This document shows, piece after piece, positions 1 to 5,522 of a stretch of DNA of 5,970 nt. Positions within the stretch are counted from its first letter, which is position 1. Every line of letters begins with the position of its first letter. Origin of the DNA: Oscillospiraceae bacterium (GTDB taxonomy: Bacteria > Bacillota > Clostridia > Oscillospirales > Acutalibacteraceae). Under the pieces are notes generated by a model. The model worked only from the letters and a program-made list of their open reading frames with translations. It did no database searches and had not been told where the DNA came from. Location: positions 1 to 5,970 of the forward strand of contig JAIRZH010000112.1 of assembly GCA_031267335.1 (NCBI GenBank), given 5' to 3'. The position numbers and the translations under genes are program-made.

Positions 1-29
1 AGCCACCGTAAGCCGCTGTTTCTTTGGGA

Positions 30-60
30 GTACCCGTTTCTTTTCTAAAGAAATGGGTAC
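30..60. repeat. Hairpin in repeat copy 1
   Basis: GTACCCGTTTCTTT (30-43) pairs with AAAGAAATGGGTAC (47-60) around a 3-nt loop. All 14 positions pair, one of them a G-T (G-U in RNA) wobble at 36/54. Confidence 0.85.
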
Positions 61-132
61 AAATAATAAGGCTTTGAAAAGAACTTAAGCTTACCTAAAA
101 GTGGTGGACATAAAATTAGTTACTTTTTGGGA

Positions 133-156
133 GTACCCGTTTCTAGAAATGGGTAC
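133..156. repeat. Hairpin in repeat copy 2 (shortened stem)
   Basis: GTACCCGTTT (133-142) pairs with AAATGGGTAC (147-156) around CTAG. The same G-T wobble is kept at 139/150. Compared with copy 1 the stem has lost bases from both sides, so it stays paired despite the length change. Confidence 0.85.
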
Positions 157-293
157 AAAGAATAAAGCTTTGAAAAGCACTTAAGCTTACCTAAATGTGG
201 TGGACATAAAATAATTTCCAATTATAAAGCGACATTATTTTTAAAGACAAATTTTAAAATTATGTTAAACTTACTCAAAATATAAGCTTTTAA

Positions 294-1268
294 TTAAACA
301 GCAAAACGTTCCTGATCGTATAAATTTGTATTACAAAAAATCAAACTTGTATTATCTGGAAAATCTCCACTAAAAATATTAGTTCCAGGTCCTATTACAC
401 AATCACGTCCTATTTTAACTTTACCTAAAATTGTTACATCCGAAAGAATCGTTGTTCCTTCTCCAATTTCTACATTTTTGCCGATTGTAACATTATTTTC
501 ATCAGGAATATAAACACCTTTAGATTTAAATGTTTCGATAATTTTATTTTTTGCAATTTGATTTAGAATTTCAAGCTGTTCTGGATTGTTTGCACCTAAT
601 ACTGAATTTGAATCATTTGTTTTATATATACCAACTTTTAAATTATTTTTGATCAAATCACCGATTAATGAAGTAAGATAAAATTCTCCACTATTTTTTT
701 TAATCTGGCTAAGAAATTTTTCAAGAATCTCGCATTTAAACCAATAAGTTCCCGAATTTATTTCGGTAATATTTTTTTGTTCAAAAGTTGCTTCTTTTTC
801 TTCAATAATCCCAATAACTGAATTATTAACATCTCTGATTATTCTCCCGTAACCACTAGGATTTTTTATGTTTGAAGATATAACTGTTGCTAAATTGCCA
901 GATTTATGGGCTTTATAAGCATCCATAATTGCATTCGGACTAATAAAAGGTGAGTCACCATTTAAAATTAAAATGTCATCATCTATATAATTTTTCCAAA
1001 AAGAAGAAGCTGAAGTAACCGCATGAGCAGTTCCGTTTAACGCGTGTTGCATAGCTATATTGCAGATATAGCCTTCACGATTTAAAAATCTAAGTACCAT
1101 TTCGTGTTTATGGCCAACAACTATACAAATATTTTGAATATTGCAAGAAATAACAGTATCAAAAACCCAACCAAGCATCGGGTAAAAAAGAACTTCAGAA
1201 AGCACTTTAGGCCTATCTGAATTCATTCTGGCACCTTTCCCTGCGGCAAGAATTACACAAGCAGGCAA
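294..1268 (-). CDS. Short GlmU-like UDP-N-acetylglucosamine pyrophosphorylase, no acetyltransferase domain
   Basis: The likely reaction is UTP + GlcNAc-1-phosphate to UDP-GlcNAc + PPi, a cytoplasmic step of peptidoglycan precursor synthesis. Numbering from the TTG at 1268, the 324-residue product has the nucleotidyltransferase signature LAAGKGARM...RPK (7-21), the QHALNGTAHA uracil/GlcNAc loop (~74-83), NGDSP with metal-binding Asp105, GYGRI (~139-143), IIEEKEA (~154-160), INSG (~170-173) and GANN with Asn227. Asp105 and Asn227 match the E. coli GlmU metal ligands. From ~262 about six left-handed beta-helix hexapeptides follow (IGKNVE, IGEGTT and so on), then a cap reading FPDNTSLI. E. coli GlmU is 456 aa; the region with its acetyltransferase residues (Arg333, Lys351, His363, Tyr366, Asn377, Lys392) is absent. 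No hexapeptide-coding sequence follows the TAA stop, so this looks like a natural short form, not a recent nonsense mutant. Start: a GTG at 1277 is in frame but lies inside the Shine-Dalgarno. A sugar-1-phosphate transferase with another substrate is possible. Confidence 0.88.
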   Translation of the reverse strand: MPACVILAAGKGARMNSDRPKVLSEVLFYPMLGWVFDTVISCNIQNICIVVGHKHEMVLRFLNREGYICNIAMQHALNGTAHAVTSASSFWKNYIDDDILILNGDSPFISPNAIMDAYKAHKSGNLATVISSNIKNPSGYGRIIRDVNNSVIGIIEEKEATFEQKNITEINSGTYWFKCEILEKFLSQIKKNSGEFYLTSLIGDLIKNNLKVGIYKTNDSNSVLGANNPEQLEILNQIAKNKIIETFKSKGVYIPDENNVTIGKNVEIGEGTTILSDVTILGKVKIGRDCVIGPGTNIFSGDFPDNTSLIFCNTNLYDQERFAV

Positions 1269-1274
1269 TTTTTT

Positions 1275-1281
1275 CACCTCT
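1275..1281 (-). promoter_or_regulatory. Shine-Dalgarno that decides the glmU-like start
   Basis: The minus strand reads AGAGGTGAAAAAATTG here. AGAGGTG matches the anti-SD end of 16S rRNA and sits six bases before TTG at 1268, an ideal distance. The in-frame GTG (1277-1275) is part of this site and has no purine-rich site of its own upstream, so TTG at 1268 is the better start. Confidence 0.7.
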
Positions 1282-1513
1282 AAAAATAAATTATAGAAAA
1301 CAAATCTATAAAACAGAACTTAAAAATACTAAAAACACAAAAATTTTATTTTATTTTATGCAAAAGTTTATAAACTTCAAGGTTTTACATTGTATAATAT
1401 TCATTTTTTTTTTAAAAGACACTTTTGAATTTAGACATGAAAATTTCTTAGAATTATCTAATAATAATTAAAAATGTTATAATCGCTAACAGAGACAATT
1501 AATTATATTTAAA

Positions 1514-1651
1514 AACCTGATTCTGAATATCTCTATTAAAAATTTTAGGCAATTTTTTTTAAAATTCAAAAAATGAGGAAGCCGACACTAATAATGCGAA
1601 TTATTGGAATTTTAATCAAATATTTGTTACTCTGAAGACATTAAACAGGAT
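1514..1651. repeat. Probable decayed palindromic (MITE-like) element C2
   Basis: The segment begins with ACCTGATTCTG and ends with TTAAACAGGAT, resembling the CCTGTT...AACAGG ends of the elements near spoVAC. Inside it, TTAAAATTC (1559-1567) pairs with GAATTTTAA (1607-1615), and AATAAT (1590-1595) pairs with ATTATT (1600-1605) around GCGA, giving concentric inverted repeats. The right end (1618-1657) matches 4638-4677 at about 28 of 40 positions without gaps. The left boundary is uncertain and the outer arms pair only weakly. Confidence 0.45.
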
Positions 1652-1763
1652 TTAGCAAAAAAAAGATATTTCGCTAGTATGTTTTGTTGTTCGGTAAATA
1701 ATTCTAATTTAACTCAATATTGTTAAATTTTTATAATATTCTGTAAGGTTTTAGTAACTATGA

Positions 1764-1793
1764 TTGACATTTTTTTATAAAATATACTATGAT
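1764..1793 (+). promoter_or_regulatory. Probable sigma-A promoter of lon
   Basis: A perfect TTGACA (-35, 1764-1769) is followed after 18 bp by TATGAT (-10, 1788-1793). Transcription would start near 1800, giving a leader of about 48 nt before the lon ATG. TATACT at 1783 lies only 13 bp from the -35 box, so it is the poorer choice. No CIRCE element and no correctly spaced CtsR operator was found nearby, so heat-shock control is not evident. Confidence 0.65.
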
Positions 1794-1835
1794 AAATTTA
1801 TGATTTGGTACAATTTTTGATAGTGTGTTTTGATC

Positions 1836-1842
1836 AGGAGGT
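1836..1842 (+). promoter_or_regulatory. lon ribosome binding site
   Basis: AGGAGGT is a full-strength Shine-Dalgarno six bases before the ATG at 1849. It fixes this start and predicts efficient translation. Confidence 0.9.
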
Positions 1843-1848
1843 TATTTT

Positions 1849-4203
1849 ATGAAAATAATTGAAAAGGCAAAAGATTGTGAAATATATTCAGAATTAACAG
1901 TACCAGTTGTAGCTTTACGTGGCATGGTAATGTTCCCGAGTATAATGCTCCATTTCGACGTAGGCAGAAAACAATCTATTTTAGCGCTTGAAGAAGCTAT
2001 GAAAAATGGACAAAATGTTTTTATTACAGCACAAAAGGATGTAAAACTCGACGAACCCGGTTCAGATGAAATTTATAATATCGGTGTAAGCTCTAAAGTC
2101 AGGCAAATAATTCATCAACCCGGCGGCATAGCAAAAGCATTAGTAGAAGGATGCCATCGTGCTAAAATTGAAGAAATAATAACTGTTAAGCCGTTTATAA
2201 GAGCTAAAATCAAACCAATGAAAGAAATTTTTAGTAGAAAAACGGTTCCATGCAAAGCTTTAACACGCAAAACTAAAGATATGTTTGTTGAATATTTGAA
2301 TTTGTCGCCTAGAATGCCAGCAGATTTAGTAATCGGAGTTCATGCTATAAAAGAACCCGGTCAATTGGCAGATTTTATTGCTTCTAATATTCCAATGGAA
2401 TTTGAAGAAAAACAAAAAATACTGGAAGAAGCCAACGAAGACTTCCGGCTTGAAAAAACTGTAGTTTATCTAGCGAAAGAATTCGATATATTAAAAATAG
2501 AAAATGATTTAGCAGTTCAGCTGAAAGATAGTATAGATAAACGGCAAAAAGAATATTTTTTGCGCGAACAAATGAAAGTAATTTCTGAAGAACTTGGGGA
2601 GGAAGAAGATCCGCATTTAGACGTTGAAAAATATAGAAAAAAAGTAAAATCGCTTAAATTAAGCAAAGCAAATACCGAAAAACTTTATGAAGAAATCGGC
2701 AGATTTTCACATATGCCACCTGCTTCGAGCGAATTCGGAACGCTTAAAAATTATTTAGATTTTTGTATTTCTTTGCCATGGAATAAACGTTCTAAAGAGA
2801 ATTGGGATATAGAAAAAGCTGAAATAATTTTGGATGAAGAACATTATGGTTTAAATGATGTAAAAGAACGAATTATTGAATTTCTTGCAGCACATAAATT
2901 ATCTAAAAAACCGAATAGCCAGATTTTATGTCTTGTCGGTCCTCCTGGTGTAGGAAAAACTTCGGTAGCAGAGTCTCTCGCGCGTGCTATTGGGCGAAAA
3001 TATGCTAGAATCTCCCTTGGTGGTATAAGAGATGAAGCCGAAATCAGAGGACATCGAAAAACTTATATAGGGGCGATGCCTGGCAGAGTTTTGTCTGCTA
3101 TCAAAAGAGTCGGAGTGAAAAATCCACTTATATTATTAGACGAGATCGACAAACTTTCTCAAGATTATCATGGAGACCCAGGAGCGGCGCTTTTAGAAAC
3201 ACTCGATCCAGAGCAAAATAAAGCTTTTTGTGATCATTTTGTAGATTTAGATTTTGATCTTAGCGAAACTTTTTTTGTCGCAACGGCAAATGATAGATCA
3301 AAAATTCCGGAACCATTAGCCGATCGTTTAGAAATGATAAATCTATATAGTTATACTCATGAAGATAAATTCCATATTGCAATTGAACATCTTATACCAA
3401 AACAACTAAAGAAAAATGGTCTTACGAACCGGATTTTTACTATCGAAAAGTCGGCTTTGCATGTTTTGATTGAAGGCTACACTCGCGAAGCAGGAATTCG
3501 TGAACTCGAACGTAAAATAGCTTCTTTAATGAGGAAAACTGCTAAATTAATAGTCACAGGAAAAGAAAAAAAGATAAAAGTTGATGAAAAAGTTTTAGAA
3601 AAAATGTTAGGACCTAGAAAATATAAAAAAGAAGAAGAAGCCAAGAGCATCGGAGAAGTTGGTGTTGCTCGCGGTCTTGCATGGACATCCGTAGGCGGTG
3701 AAACTATGCCTATTGAGGTTTCGCTTATGAAAGGCAAAGGCAAAGTTCATGTTACAGGTTCTCTCGGAGATGTTATGAAAGAATCCGCTAAATTAGCTGT
3801 AAGTTATATAAGAAGTAATTCTGAAAAACTTGGTATAAAAAATGATTTTTATAATACTATGGATATTCATATACACGCCCCCGAAGGAGCTGTCCCAAAA
3901 GACGGGCCTTCTGCCGGAGTCACAATGACAACCGCGCTTGTTTCGGCATTGAGCTCAATTCCTGCTCGACAAGATGTCGCTATGACCGGTGAAATTACTT
4001 TAAAAGGTCATGTGTTGCCAATAGGTGGATTAAAGGAAAAAACTATGGCTGCGTATCGCTCTGGCATGAAAACTGTGATAATTCCATCCGGAAATGAAAG
4101 CGACCTAATAAATGTAGATTCAAACGTAAAAAAATCCATAAATTTTGTTATGGCCGATAATTTAGAAAAAGTATTTAAAACAGCATTAATTTCTTTTAAA
4201 TAA
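1849..4203 (+). CDS. lon: ATP-dependent protease Lon (LonA, peptidase S16)
   Basis: Lon is a soluble cytoplasmic homohexameric AAA+ protease that unfolds and degrades misfolded and selected regulatory proteins. The 784-residue product has the usual LonA length and order: an N-terminal substrate-binding domain (~16-215, opening [15 protein letters not shown]), a coiled linker (~215-260, [15 protein letters not shown]), the AAA+ module (~310-590) and the protease domain (~595-784). Visible motifs are Walker A GPPGVGKT (364-371), Walker B LILLDEID (427-434), sensor-1 Asn481 in ATAND, the PLADR arginine (Arg493), and sensor-2 Arg551 in GIRELER. The protease dyad is Ser688 in PKDGPSAG and Lys731 in GGLKEK, 43 residues apart as in E. 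coli (Ser679/Lys722). No membrane segment is seen, which argues against LonB. The gene stands alone, divergent from the glmU-like gene and 775 bp before spoVAC, with its own promoter. No GC-containing terminator is evident downstream; only a weak AT stem (4208-4239) follows the stop. Confidence 0.98.
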   Translation: MKIIEKAKDCEIYSELTVPVVALRGMVMFPSIMLHFDVGRKQSILALEEAMKNGQNVFITAQKDVKLDEPGSDEIYNIGVSSKVRQIIHQPGGIAKALVEGCHRAKIEEIITVKPFIRAKIKPMKEIFSRKTVPCKALTRKTKDMFVEYLNLSPRMPADLVIGVHAIKEPGQLADFIASNIPMEFEEKQKILEEANEDFRLEKTVVYLAKEFDILKIENDLAVQLKDSIDKRQKEYFLREQMKVISEELGEEEDPHLDVEKYRKKVKSLKLSKANTEKLYEEIGRFSHMPPASSEFGTLKNYLDFCISLPWNKRSKENWDIEKAEIILDEEHYGLNDVKERIIEFLAAHKLSKKPNSQILCLVGPPGVGKTSVAESLARAIGRKYARISLGGIRDEAEIRGHRKTYIGAMPGRVLSAIKRVGVKNPLILLDEIDKLSQDYHGDPGAALLETLDPEQNKAFCDHFVDLDFDLSETFFVATANDRSKIPEPLADRLEMINLYSYTHEDKFHIAIEHLIPKQLKKNGLTNRIFTIEKSALHVLIEGYTREAGIRELERKIASLMRKTAKLIVTGKEKKIKVDEKVLEKMLGPRKYKKEEEAKSIGEVGVARGLAWTSVGGETMPIEVSLMKGKGKVHVTGSLGDVMKESAKLAVSYIRSNSEKLGIKNDFYNTMDIHIHAPEGAVPKDGPSAGVTMTTALVSALSSIPARQDVAMTGEITLKGHVLPIGGLKEKTMAAYRSGMKTVIIPSGNESDLINVDSNVKKSINFVMADNLEKVFKTALISFK

Positions 4204-4457
4204 TAGATTTTTAATGATATTTGTTAAAATTATTAAAAAACTTGTCTTAAATAGGTTCGAGATATATTTTTGATAATTTTTAGGTTTTTATTCGTCTTTG
4301 AAAATTACGCAGAATTTGTAAAAGAATAAAAAAATTAAAACGATATTAGATCAGTTTTGAATTTAATAGTTATTTTACTATATTTATAAAAATTTGATTT
4401 GTTATTTTTTAGTTAAAATAGCTATTTTATAAAATTTTTATTATACTTACAACTAAG
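4204..4457. other. AT-rich spacer after lon, no gene seen
   Basis: No ORF with a ribosome binding site and no RNA gene could be recognised. TTTTTAAT (4208-4215) can pair with ATTAAAAA (4232-4239), an A/T-only stem too weak to call as a terminator. A 16-bp perfect palindrome TAAAATAGCTATTTTA lies at 4414-4429. The flanks are A/T-rich low-complexity sequence. Confidence 0.6.
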
Positions 4458-4479
4458 GTTTGTTCCCATTAATGTCTAA

Positions 4480-4634
4480 GTCTTGTTCTCACCATTTGAA
4501 ATAACAAAATTTTGAGTAATTTTTGGTTTGAAAAAAGAAATTTTTTAACAATATTGACGTATTGTGAAAAAAATTCAACGTATTACAAATCAAAAAGTAC
4601 CGAAATATGGTTGTTAAACGGAGTGGAAACAGGC
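4480..4634. mobile_element. MITE-like palindromic element A, copy A1 (155 bp)
   Basis: The left arm (from TCTTGTTCTCAC, through AAATTTTGAGTAATTTTTGG) is matched in reverse by the right arm, which ends GTGGAAACAGGC, so about 50 bp at each end pair imperfectly. The centre holds a second stem, TTTTTTAACAATA (4541-4553) with TATTGTGAAAAAA (4560-4572), one mismatch. The same arrangement recurs in copy A2, and the left arm again in A3. It codes for nothing. Short length, terminal inverted repeats, repeated occurrence and lack of coding capacity fit a non-autonomous transposable element; the transposase that moves it is not known from this window. The left boundary is taken from alignment with A2 and could be a few bases further left. 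Confidence 0.8.
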
Positions 4635-4637
4635 CAT

Positions 4638-4672
4638 AAATATTTGTTGCTTTAGAAATATTAGACAGGCTC
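4638..4672. repeat. Right end of a diverged element (C1)
   Basis: AAATATTTGTTGCT...TTAGACAGGCTC resembles the right end of C2 (1618-1651) and closes with CAGGCTC, the same end as copy A2. A related left end, GGTTTGTTCCCATTAATGTCTAAG (two parts, about 4457-4480), lies just before A1. A1 may therefore have inserted into an older C-type element, splitting it. Similarity is modest (about 70%). Confidence 0.4.
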
Positions 4673-4726
4673 TAATTTATAAAAAAAATAACGCCGGCGT
4701 AAAATACTCTAAGGAGCTTTGAAAAA

Positions 4727-4768
4727 ATGAAATGTTTCAAAGAGTTTCGGCAGAAGTCTATTGAATAA
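4727..4768 (+). CDS. Very short ORF (13 codons), leader peptide or gene remnant
   Basis: ATG at 4727 is preceded by AAGGAG (4711-4716) at a spacing of 10 nt, a strong ribosome binding site for so short a frame. The peptide is MKCFKEFRQKSIE. The stem CTTTGAAA (4717-4724) / TTTCAAAG (4735-4742) overlaps the start codon. The peptide resembles the opening helix of many transposase or helix-turn-helix proteins (K-EFRQK), so it may be the stub of a lost gene; nothing convincing continues it in any frame. A regulatory leader for spoVAC 210 bp downstream is less likely. It may also be chance. Confidence 0.25.
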   Translation: MKCFKEFRQKSIE

Positions 4769-4821
4769 AAAATTTAAAACATGGAAGAATATTCTTAATT
4801 GTGAAAAATATATAACCTTGT

Positions 4822-4935
4822 TATAGCTATGTTGTTTAAAAAAATTCATAGGCTATACCGTGTGTTTTTAAATCTAAACTAACATGCTTTTATTTTCAAT
4901 TTATTTATAAAATTTTTTCAAACAACATAGCTATA
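4822..4935. repeat. 25-bp inverted repeat in the spoVAC leader
   Basis: The left arm 4822-4846 (TATAGCTATGTTGTTT then A7TT) is the reverse complement of the right arm 4911-4935 except for one mismatch (4838/4919): 16 uninterrupted pairs, the mismatch, then 8 more. The 64-nt loop includes CATAGGCTATA (4847-4857), which can instead pair with TATAGCTATG of the left arm, leaving one bulged G. Two mutually exclusive RNA folds are therefore possible. The right arm ends 27 bp before the spoVAC Shine-Dalgarno. It could be a small mobile element, a leader-RNA structure or an operator pair; the sequence alone does not decide. Confidence 0.8.
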
Positions 4936-4978
4936 TTAAAATAATTTTTAAATATTTAAATCAAAGGAATATAATTTT

Positions 4979-5425
4979 ATGAGTATAAATTCTGAAAAAT
5001 ACGAACAAATGTATAAAAATGAGTCTCCAAAAAGCCCGATTTTTAAAAATTGTTTTTTGGCATTTATTTTTGGAGGATTAATATGTATTATCGGCCAAGC
5101 TTTTTTTGATTTCTATACAAGTGTTGGATGCGAAAAAAAAGATGCTCAAGCCTGGGCTTCGATAACGTTGATTGGAATAGGGGCATTTCTAACGGCTTTA
5201 AAAATTTATGATAATATCGCAAAGCACGCAGGCGCAGGCACAATTGTTCCGATAACCGGTTTTGCTAATTCTATCGTTGCACCTGCTATGGAGTTCAAAA
5301 AAGAAGGTCATGTTTTAGGGGCTGGAGCTAAGATGTTTACAATCGCTGGGCCTGTTTTAGTTTTTGGCATAATAGCTTCGATTATTTGTGGTTTAATTTT
5401 TTGGATTATTAAAATTTTGGCTTAA
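4979..5425 (+). CDS. spoVAC: Stage V sporulation protein AC (SpoVA channel subunit)
   Basis: SpoVAC is an inner-membrane protein of the forespore and part of the SpoVA complex, which imports Ca-dipicolinic acid during spore maturation and releases it in germination. B. subtilis SpoVAC can act as a mechanosensitive channel. The 148-residue product nearly equals B. subtilis SpoVAC (150 aa) and follows it throughout. The cytoplasmic N-terminus (1-23) resembles its NYKSKVKTYQPKPP opening. Hydrophobic segments lie at ~24-44 (AFIFGGLICIIGQAFFDFY), ~58-77 and ~122-146. The family hallmark AGAGTIVPITGFANS (84-98) is followed by the conserved AMEFKKEGHVLG (103-114). AAAGGA (4963-4968) lies 10 nt before the ATG. 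SpoVAC genes are normally sigma-G dependent, but no convincing sigma-G promoter (GAATA...CATNNTA) was seen. The usual partners spoVAD and spoVAE do not follow within the window; a terminator-like hairpin and mobile elements do. Confidence 0.96.
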   Translation: MSINSEKYEQMYKNESPKSPIFKNCFLAFIFGGLICIIGQAFFDFYTSVGCEKKDAQAWASITLIGIGAFLTALKIYDNIAKHAGAGTIVPITGFANSIVAPAMEFKKEGHVLGAGAKMFTIAGPVLVFGIIASIICGLIFWIIKILA

Positions 5426-5426
5426 A

Positions 5427-5479
5427 GCCTCTTTGAACTATTCGAAATAACCAAATTTTAAGTAATTTTTGGTTTTTTT
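5427..5479. mobile_element. Decayed left arm of element A (copy A3)
   Basis: GCCTCTTTGAACTATTCG, then GAAATAACCAAATTTTAAG and TAATTTTTGGTTT, aligns with the left arms of A1 and A2 over about 47 bp with scattered substitutions. Similarity begins two bases after the spoVAC stop and ends after the T-run. No central stem or right arm follows, so this is a fragment. It is more diverged than A1 and A2, hence probably older. Confidence 0.65.
5449..5479 (+). terminator. Probable intrinsic terminator of spoVAC, made from A3
   Basis: AACCAAA (5449-5455) pairs with TTTGGTT (5468-5474) and is followed directly by five more T residues (5475-5479), 24 bp after the stop codon. A1 and A2 have ACAAAA and GG-TTTG-RA at the matching places, which neither complete the stem nor give the T-run. 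The terminator form is therefore specific to A3. The stem is only 7 bp, so efficiency is uncertain. Confidence 0.5.
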
Positions 5480-5522
5480 AATATATGAGCAATTTCTGAA
5501 ATAATATCAAAAGCCCATCTAA

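Larger units (their letters stand above)
22..213. repeat. Two tandem copies of a ~100 bp hairpin-bearing repeat
   Basis: Two direct copies are visible, one from about 22 to 117 and one from about 123 to 213. Both run in the same order: TTTGGGAGTACCC, a hairpin, GCTTTGAAAAG, ACTTAAGCTTACCTAAA, then GTGGTGGACATAAAAT. They differ by a few substitutions and a 7-bp length change inside the hairpin loop region. Each copy carries an inverted repeat, at 30-60 and 133-156. No T-run follows either hairpin on either strand, so these are not standard terminators. No protein is supported here: the reading frames entering from the left edge close at 48 and 87. The array starts near the window edge, so more copies may lie to the left. 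Function is unknown; the high identity between copies suggests a recent duplication or a dispersed repeat family. Confidence 0.85.
1278..1848. other. Divergent intergenic region, no gene seen
   Basis: This 571 bp very AT-rich spacer separates the glmU-like gene (leftward) from lon (rightward). It holds a 14-bp perfect palindrome AAGTTTATAAACTT (1364-1377), several isolated TATAAT-like words (about 1393 and 1478) without a convincing -35 box, a probable decayed palindromic element (about 1514-1651) and the lon promoter and ribosome binding site at the right end. The longest ATG ORF noticed is about 20 codons (ATG at 1574) and has no ribosome binding site. No clear promoter for the glmU-like gene was found. 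Confidence 0.7.

Noticed and set aside
1290..1295. TATAAT on the minus strand as promoter of the glmU-like gene
   Set aside because: Transcription would start only one or two bases before the Shine-Dalgarno, and no -35 box lies at the right distance.
1574..1636. 20-codon ORF in the glmU-lon spacer
   Set aside because: No Shine-Dalgarno before the ATG, and it lies within the palindromic C2 region.
1814..1835. CtsR heat-shock operator before lon
   Set aside because: Two TTTGAT words occur, but 13 bp apart instead of the 10-bp period of CtsR sites, and they end in GAT rather than GAC. No CIRCE sequence is present either.
3477..3743. Antisense ORF of 88 codons inside lon
   Set aside because: It lies opposite highly conserved Lon coding sequence, has no plausible ribosome binding site or recognisable product, and is a reading-frame shadow.
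4208..4239. Intrinsic terminator of lon
   Set aside because: The stem is only A/T pairs with a long loop, and it is followed by ACTTG rather than a T-run.
4252..4262. tRNA T-loop (GGTTCGA)
   Set aside because: The word matches, but no acceptor, D or anticodon stems can be built around it.
4788..4817. Sigma-G promoter for spoVAC (GAATA, 17 bp, TATATAA)
   Set aside because: The -10 lacks the CAT of the sigma-G consensus and the leader would be about 150 nt; too weak to call in AT-rich DNA.
4822..4935. CRISPR array
   Set aside because: Only two arms, in inverted orientation, with no spacer-repeat series and no cas genes in the window.
5455..5522. Minus-strand open frame reading LRWAFDIISEIAHIL
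   Set aside because: The peptide looks protein-like but is about 20 codons, has no start or ribosome binding site, and ends inside the A3 fragment; no family is recognisable.
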